DNA of 64,000 nt from Janthinobacterium psychrotolerans (GTDB lineage: Bacteria > Pseudomonadota > Gammaproteobacteria > Burkholderiales > Burkholderiaceae_D). Under the pieces are notes generated by a model. It made no database searches, was not told where the DNA came from, and saw only the letters and a program-made list of their open reading frames with translations. Within the stretch, counting starts at the first letter, position 1. Every line of letters starts with the position of its first letter. The position numbers were made by a program, and so were the translations under genes. The stretch is from NCBI RefSeq assembly GCF_001677885.1, contig NZ_LOCQ01000056.1, positions 1 to 64,000 on the forward strand, read 5' to 3'. Positions 60,900-64,000 of the stretch are shown in pieces.

Positions 60900-60919
60900 A
60901 TTATTCCTCCAAAAACCCG

Positions 60920-63900
60920 ATGAATACCAAGACCCCGATCGACACTTTCAGTTTCCGGCGCATTCTCGTGCGCAACGTTACCCTGCCGCTGGTGGTCGGC
61001 GTGCTGACCGCGCTGGTGTTTGTCGGCCTGATCGCCTATTTGCTTAGCGCGCTGCGTTCGGTCGAGCATTCGGAACGGGTCATCGGCAACGCCAATGAGG
61101 TGATGAAGCTGTCGGTCGACCTGGAAACGGGCATGCGCGGCTACCTGCTGACGGGCGACGAAACGTTCCTGGCGCCGTATAAGTCGGGCAAGGCCAAGAT
61201 CGCCGTGGAAATGACCACCTTGCTGGACCTGGTGTCGGACAGCGCGATCCAGCAGGACCGCCTGCGCCGCATCGGCGCGCTGCAGAACCAGTGGACCGAA
61301 TACGCCGAACAGATCATCAATCAGCGCCGCAACAACCAGGAATACCTGGCGCGCGTGCGCCAGGGCGAAGGCAAGCTGGAATTCGATGAAATCCGCCGCG
61401 AATTCCTCGCCTTCCTCGGCATGGAACAGCGCTTGCGCCAGGAACGCGGCGACTCGGCCGAGGCGCGCACCATGATGGCGGTGGTGGTGTTCCTGGTGCT
61501 GAGCCTGGGCTTGTCTGGCTTGCTGGCTTTCCTGGGCCGGCGCGAACTGATGCGCTTGTCCGATATCTACAATGCGGCGCTCGAGCAGCGCGGCAAGGAC
61601 AATGATGTGCTGCAGGAACAGGCCTGGCTGCGCACCGGCCAGACCGAACTGGCCGAGTACACCAGTGGCCAGCTGGCCATGCCCCAGTTGGGCCGCCAGG
61701 TACTGGACTTTCTGGTCAACCGCCTCGACGTGGCCGTGGCCACGATTTACGTGACCGAAGACGACGGCAGCCTGCGCCGCACGGCCGTGTACGGCTTCAG
61801 CGACCAGCATATCCAGGACAAGCAGGTCTTCAAGCCGGGCGAAGGCCTGGTCGGCGAGACGGCGCGCGGGAAAAAGCTCAAGCATATCAAGCAGTTACCG
61901 GATAATTATCTGCTCGTGAACTCCAGCCTTGGCCATGGTGCGCCGCTGGAACTGGTGCTCACGCCGGTCAACAACGAAGGCGCGGTCAATGGCGTAATCG
62001 AACTGGGCTTTACCCGGCCGGTGGCCCAGCGCGAACTGGAACTGCTGCGCCTGATCGCGGCCAACGTCGGCACCTCGCTGGAAGCGGCGCTGTACCGCCA
62101 GCGCCTGCAGAACGTGCTGGAAGAAACCCAGCAGTTGAATGAAGAGCTGGAAGTGCAGCAGGAAGAACTGCGCACGGCCAACGAAGAGCTCGGCGAGCAG
62201 TCGCGCGTGCTCGAACAGTCGCAATCGCACCTGGAAGAACAGAAAGCGGCGCTGGAACAGTCGAACGAACAGCTGGCCGTGCAGGCACTGGCGCTGGACC
62301 AGAAGAACGTGGCCATCGGCCAGGCCCATGATCAACTGGAAGCGCGCGCCGAAGAACTGCAGCGCGCCAGCCGCTACAAGTCTGAATTTTTGGCCAATAT
62401 GTCGCACGAGCTGCGCACACCGCTCAATAGCTCGCTGATCCTGTCCAAGCTGCTGGCCGACAACAGCGGCGGCAACCTGACGCCGGAGCAGGTGACGTTT
62501 GCGCAAACGATTTATTCGGCCGGCAATGACCTGCTGACCCTGATTAACGACATCCTCGATATTTCCAAGGTCGAGGCTGGCAAGCTGGACCTGACGCCGG
62601 AAGCCATCCCCTTCAACGAGCTGCTGAGCAGCATGCGCATGCTGTTCGGCGCGCAGGCGCAGCAGAAGAAACTCGATTTTTCCGTCTCGGTGGCGCCCGA
62701 TTCGCCGCCCTCGTTTGTCAGCGACCGCCAGCGCCTGGAACAGATCCTGCGCAACCTGCTGTCGAACGCCATCAAATTTACCGACACGGGCGCCGTCTCG
62801 GTGCAGGTCGCGGCGGACGCTGGCGGCCATGTGCGTTTCCAGGTTCAGGACAGCGGCATCGGCATCGCCGACGAGCAGCAGCAAAAAGTGTTCGACGCCT
62901 TCCACCAGGCCGATGGCACCACCAGCCGGCGCTATGGCGGCACAGGCCTGGGCCTGTCGATTTCGCGCGACCTGGCAAGCCTGCTGGGCGGCACCATCGA
63001 ATTGTCGAGTACGCCAGGCCATGGCAGCACCTTTACCCTGGTCTTGCCTTTGGCCTGGCAGGAGCGCGCCGCGCCGGAAGATCAAGCCCCGGCGCCGGCC
63101 AGGGCCGCGCCGCCCGCGCATGTGCGCACCAGTTCGGCCGCCATCGCACCGCTGCCGGCGCCAAAACCGGTGCCGGTGGCCACCTTCAAGGACGACCGCG
63201 AAAGCGTGCCGGCTACCCGCCGCGGCCAGCGTTCGGTGCTGGTGATCGAGGACGAACCGGCGTTTGCCGGCATCCTGTTCGACCTGGCGCATGAAATGCA
63301 TTACCAGTGCCTGGTCGCGCATGGCGCCGAGGAAGGCTTGCGCCTGGCGGCCGAGTTCCTGCCAGACGCCATCCTGCTCGATATCGGCCTGCCCGACCGT
63401 CCGGGCCTGCTGGTGCTGCAAAAGCTCAAGGAAAACCCGCTGACCCGCCATATTCCCGTGCATATCGTGTCGGGCAACGACCAGGTGCAGGCGGCCATGC
63501 AGCTCGGCGCCATCGGCTACGCCACCAAGCCGCGCACGCGCGAACAGCTGAAAGACGTGTTCCTCAAGCTCGAATCGAAGTTTACGCAAAAAATGAAGCG
63601 CATCCTGCTGGTTGAAGATGACGAACGCCAGCGCGAAAGCGTGGTGCACCTGATCAGCGACGACGATGTGGAAATCACGGCCGTCGCGCTGGGCGAGGAA
63701 GCGCTGGCGCTGCTGAAGACGCAGATCTTCGACTGCATGATCATCGACCTGAAGCTGCCCGATATCCAGGGCAACGAGTTGCTCGAACGCATGGAGCACG
63801 AAGAGCTGTGCTCGTTCCCGCCGGTGATCGTCTATACCGGCCGCAACCTGAGCCGCGAAGAAGAAGCCGACCTGATGAAGTATTCGCGCTCCATCATCAT

Positions 63901-64000
63901 CAAGGGCGCGCGCTCGCCGGAGCGCCTGCTCGACGAGGTGACCTTGTTCCTGCACAAGGTCGAGTCCGAATTGTCGACCGAACGCCAGGGCATGCTGCAG
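60920..64000 (+). CDS. CHASE3-GAF hybrid histidine kinase with receivers (3' end outside window)
   Basis: The first 1027 codons of a large membrane hybrid kinase; the frame stays open to the window edge. A helix (LPLVVGVLTALVFVGLIAYL, about residues 23-42) and a second helix near 190-210 flank a CHASE3 periplasmic domain (VDLETGMRGYLLTGDETFL). A GAF domain spans about 260-390. A long coiled coil of Glu/Gln repeats follows (about 400-485), then HisKA with H496 (LANMSHELRTPLNS) and HATPase (NLLSNAIKFT, GGTGLGLSISRDL). Receiver 1 has D778 and D821 (ILLDIGLPD). Receiver 2 has D900 and D943 (IIDLKLPDI). A third receiver or other output may follow outside the window. Confidence 0.92.
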   Translation, partial: MNTKTPIDTFSFRRILVRNVTLPLVVGVLTALVFVGLIAYLLSALRSVEHSERVIGNANEVMKLSVDLETGMRGYLLTGDETFLAPYKSGKAKIAVEMTTLLDLVSDSAIQQDRLRRIGALQNQWTEYAEQIINQRRNNQEYLARVRQGEGKLEFDEIRREFLAFLGMEQRLRQERGDSAEARTMMAVVVFLVLSLGLSGLLAFLGRRELMRLSDIYNAALEQRGKDNDVLQEQAWLRTGQTELAEYTSGQLAMPQLGRQVLDFLVNRLDVAVATIYVTEDDGSLRRTAVYGFSDQHIQDKQVFKPGEGLVGETARGKKLKHIKQLPDNYLLVNSSLGHGAPLELVLTPVNNEGAVNGVIELGFTRPVAQRELELLRLIAANVGTSLEAALYRQRLQNVLEETQQLNEELEVQQEELRTANEELGEQSRVLEQSQSHLEEQKAALEQSNEQLAVQALALDQKNVAIGQAHDQLEARAEELQRASRYKSEFLANMSHELRTPLNSSLILSKLLADNSGGNLTPEQVTFAQTIYSAGNDLLTLINDILDISKVEAGKLDLTPEAIPFNELLSSMRMLFGAQAQQKKLDFSVSVAPDSPPSFVSDRQRLEQILRNLLSNAIKFTDTGAVSVQVAADAGGHVRFQVQDSGIGIADEQQQKVFDAFHQADGTTSRRYGGTGLGLSISRDLASLLGGTIELSSTPGHGSTFTLVLPLAWQERAAPEDQAPAPARAAPPAHVRTSSAAIAPLPAPKPVPVATFKDDRESVPATRRGQRSVLVIEDEPAFAGILFDLAHEMHYQCLVAHGAEEGLRLAAEFLPDAILLDIGLPDRPGLLVLQKLKENPLTRHIPVHIVSGNDQVQAAMQLGAIGYATKPRTREQLKDVFLKLESKFTQKMKRILLVEDDERQRESVVHLISDDDVEITAVALGEEALALLKTQIFDCMIIDLKLPDIQGNELLERMEHEELCSFPPVIVYTGRNLSREEEADLMKYSRSIIIKGARSPERLLDEVTLFLHKVESELSTERQGMLQ

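Noticed and set aside
61895-63955. 686-codon open frame antisense to the terminal hybrid kinase
   Set aside because: The plus strand from 60920 is continuously open with all kinase and receiver motifs.

Overview
The window looks like chromosomal DNA of a GC-rich betaproteobacterium of the Oxalobacteraceae type (Janthinobacterium / Massilia / Duganella). This is an inference from protein style, strong GC3 bias, the many PAS/GAF/CHASE3 kinases, and the layout of the cyoABCD-SURF1-regBA and mnmH-selD-transporter clusters. No rRNA, tRNA or CRISPR array was seen. Coding density is high and most genes have short gaps or 4-nt overlaps.

Left edge (1-2045): mobile DNA. The 5' part of an IS21-family istA runs off the window. 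Next come two facing arrays of a short transposase-site-like repeat (21-bp and 23-bp periods). These abut a broken tnsB-like gene and an intact tnsA-like gene of a Tn7-like transposon, whose end is probably near 2045.

2157-16245: sensing and housekeeping. There is a PAS/GAF histidine kinase, a pyridoxamine-phosphate-oxidase-like flavoprotein, a dCache chemoreceptor, a KaiC-like double ATPase overlapping a histidine kinase and followed by a secreted esterase, a MocR regulator divergent from an EamA exporter, an iron-sulfur photolyase with a GNAT enzyme, and an AI-2E-family permease.

16340-30932: gamma-glutamyltransferase, a large PAS hybrid kinase, then a long same-strand metal-uptake block. 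In transcription order the block is an ECF sigma factor, FecR, an STN-bearing TonB siderophore receptor, a PepSY membrane protein, a DUF2946 protein, a second TonB receptor, a 39-codon ORF and a second PepSY protein. A possible Fur box lies in front of the sigma gene.

30957-44491: an unrecognised 366-residue protein; a LysR gene divergent from a sugar-dehydrogenase-like operon (SDR, aldo-keto reductase, Gfo/Idh/MocA); an SDR and a DJ-1/PfpI protein; an AT-rich serine hydrolase that looks foreign; ferredoxin-NADP reductase; a lipoprotein; DUF3297; a glutamine cyclotransferase; and a LysR gene divergent from lrgA/lrgB-like genes.

44554-50170: a selenium module. It has tRNA 2-selenouridine synthase, selenide water dikinase and a four-gene ABC transporter of the putative selenate type, with a REP-like palindromic element inside the transporter genes. 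Two unrecognised small genes and a GNAT gene follow.

51816-58601: a terminal-oxidase operon on the minus strand, cyoABCD-SURF1-regB-regA, pairing the cytochrome bo3 quinol oxidase with a redox-sensing two-component system. The window closes with an MFS transporter, an Hsp20 chaperone and the first 1027 codons of a CHASE3-GAF hybrid kinase.
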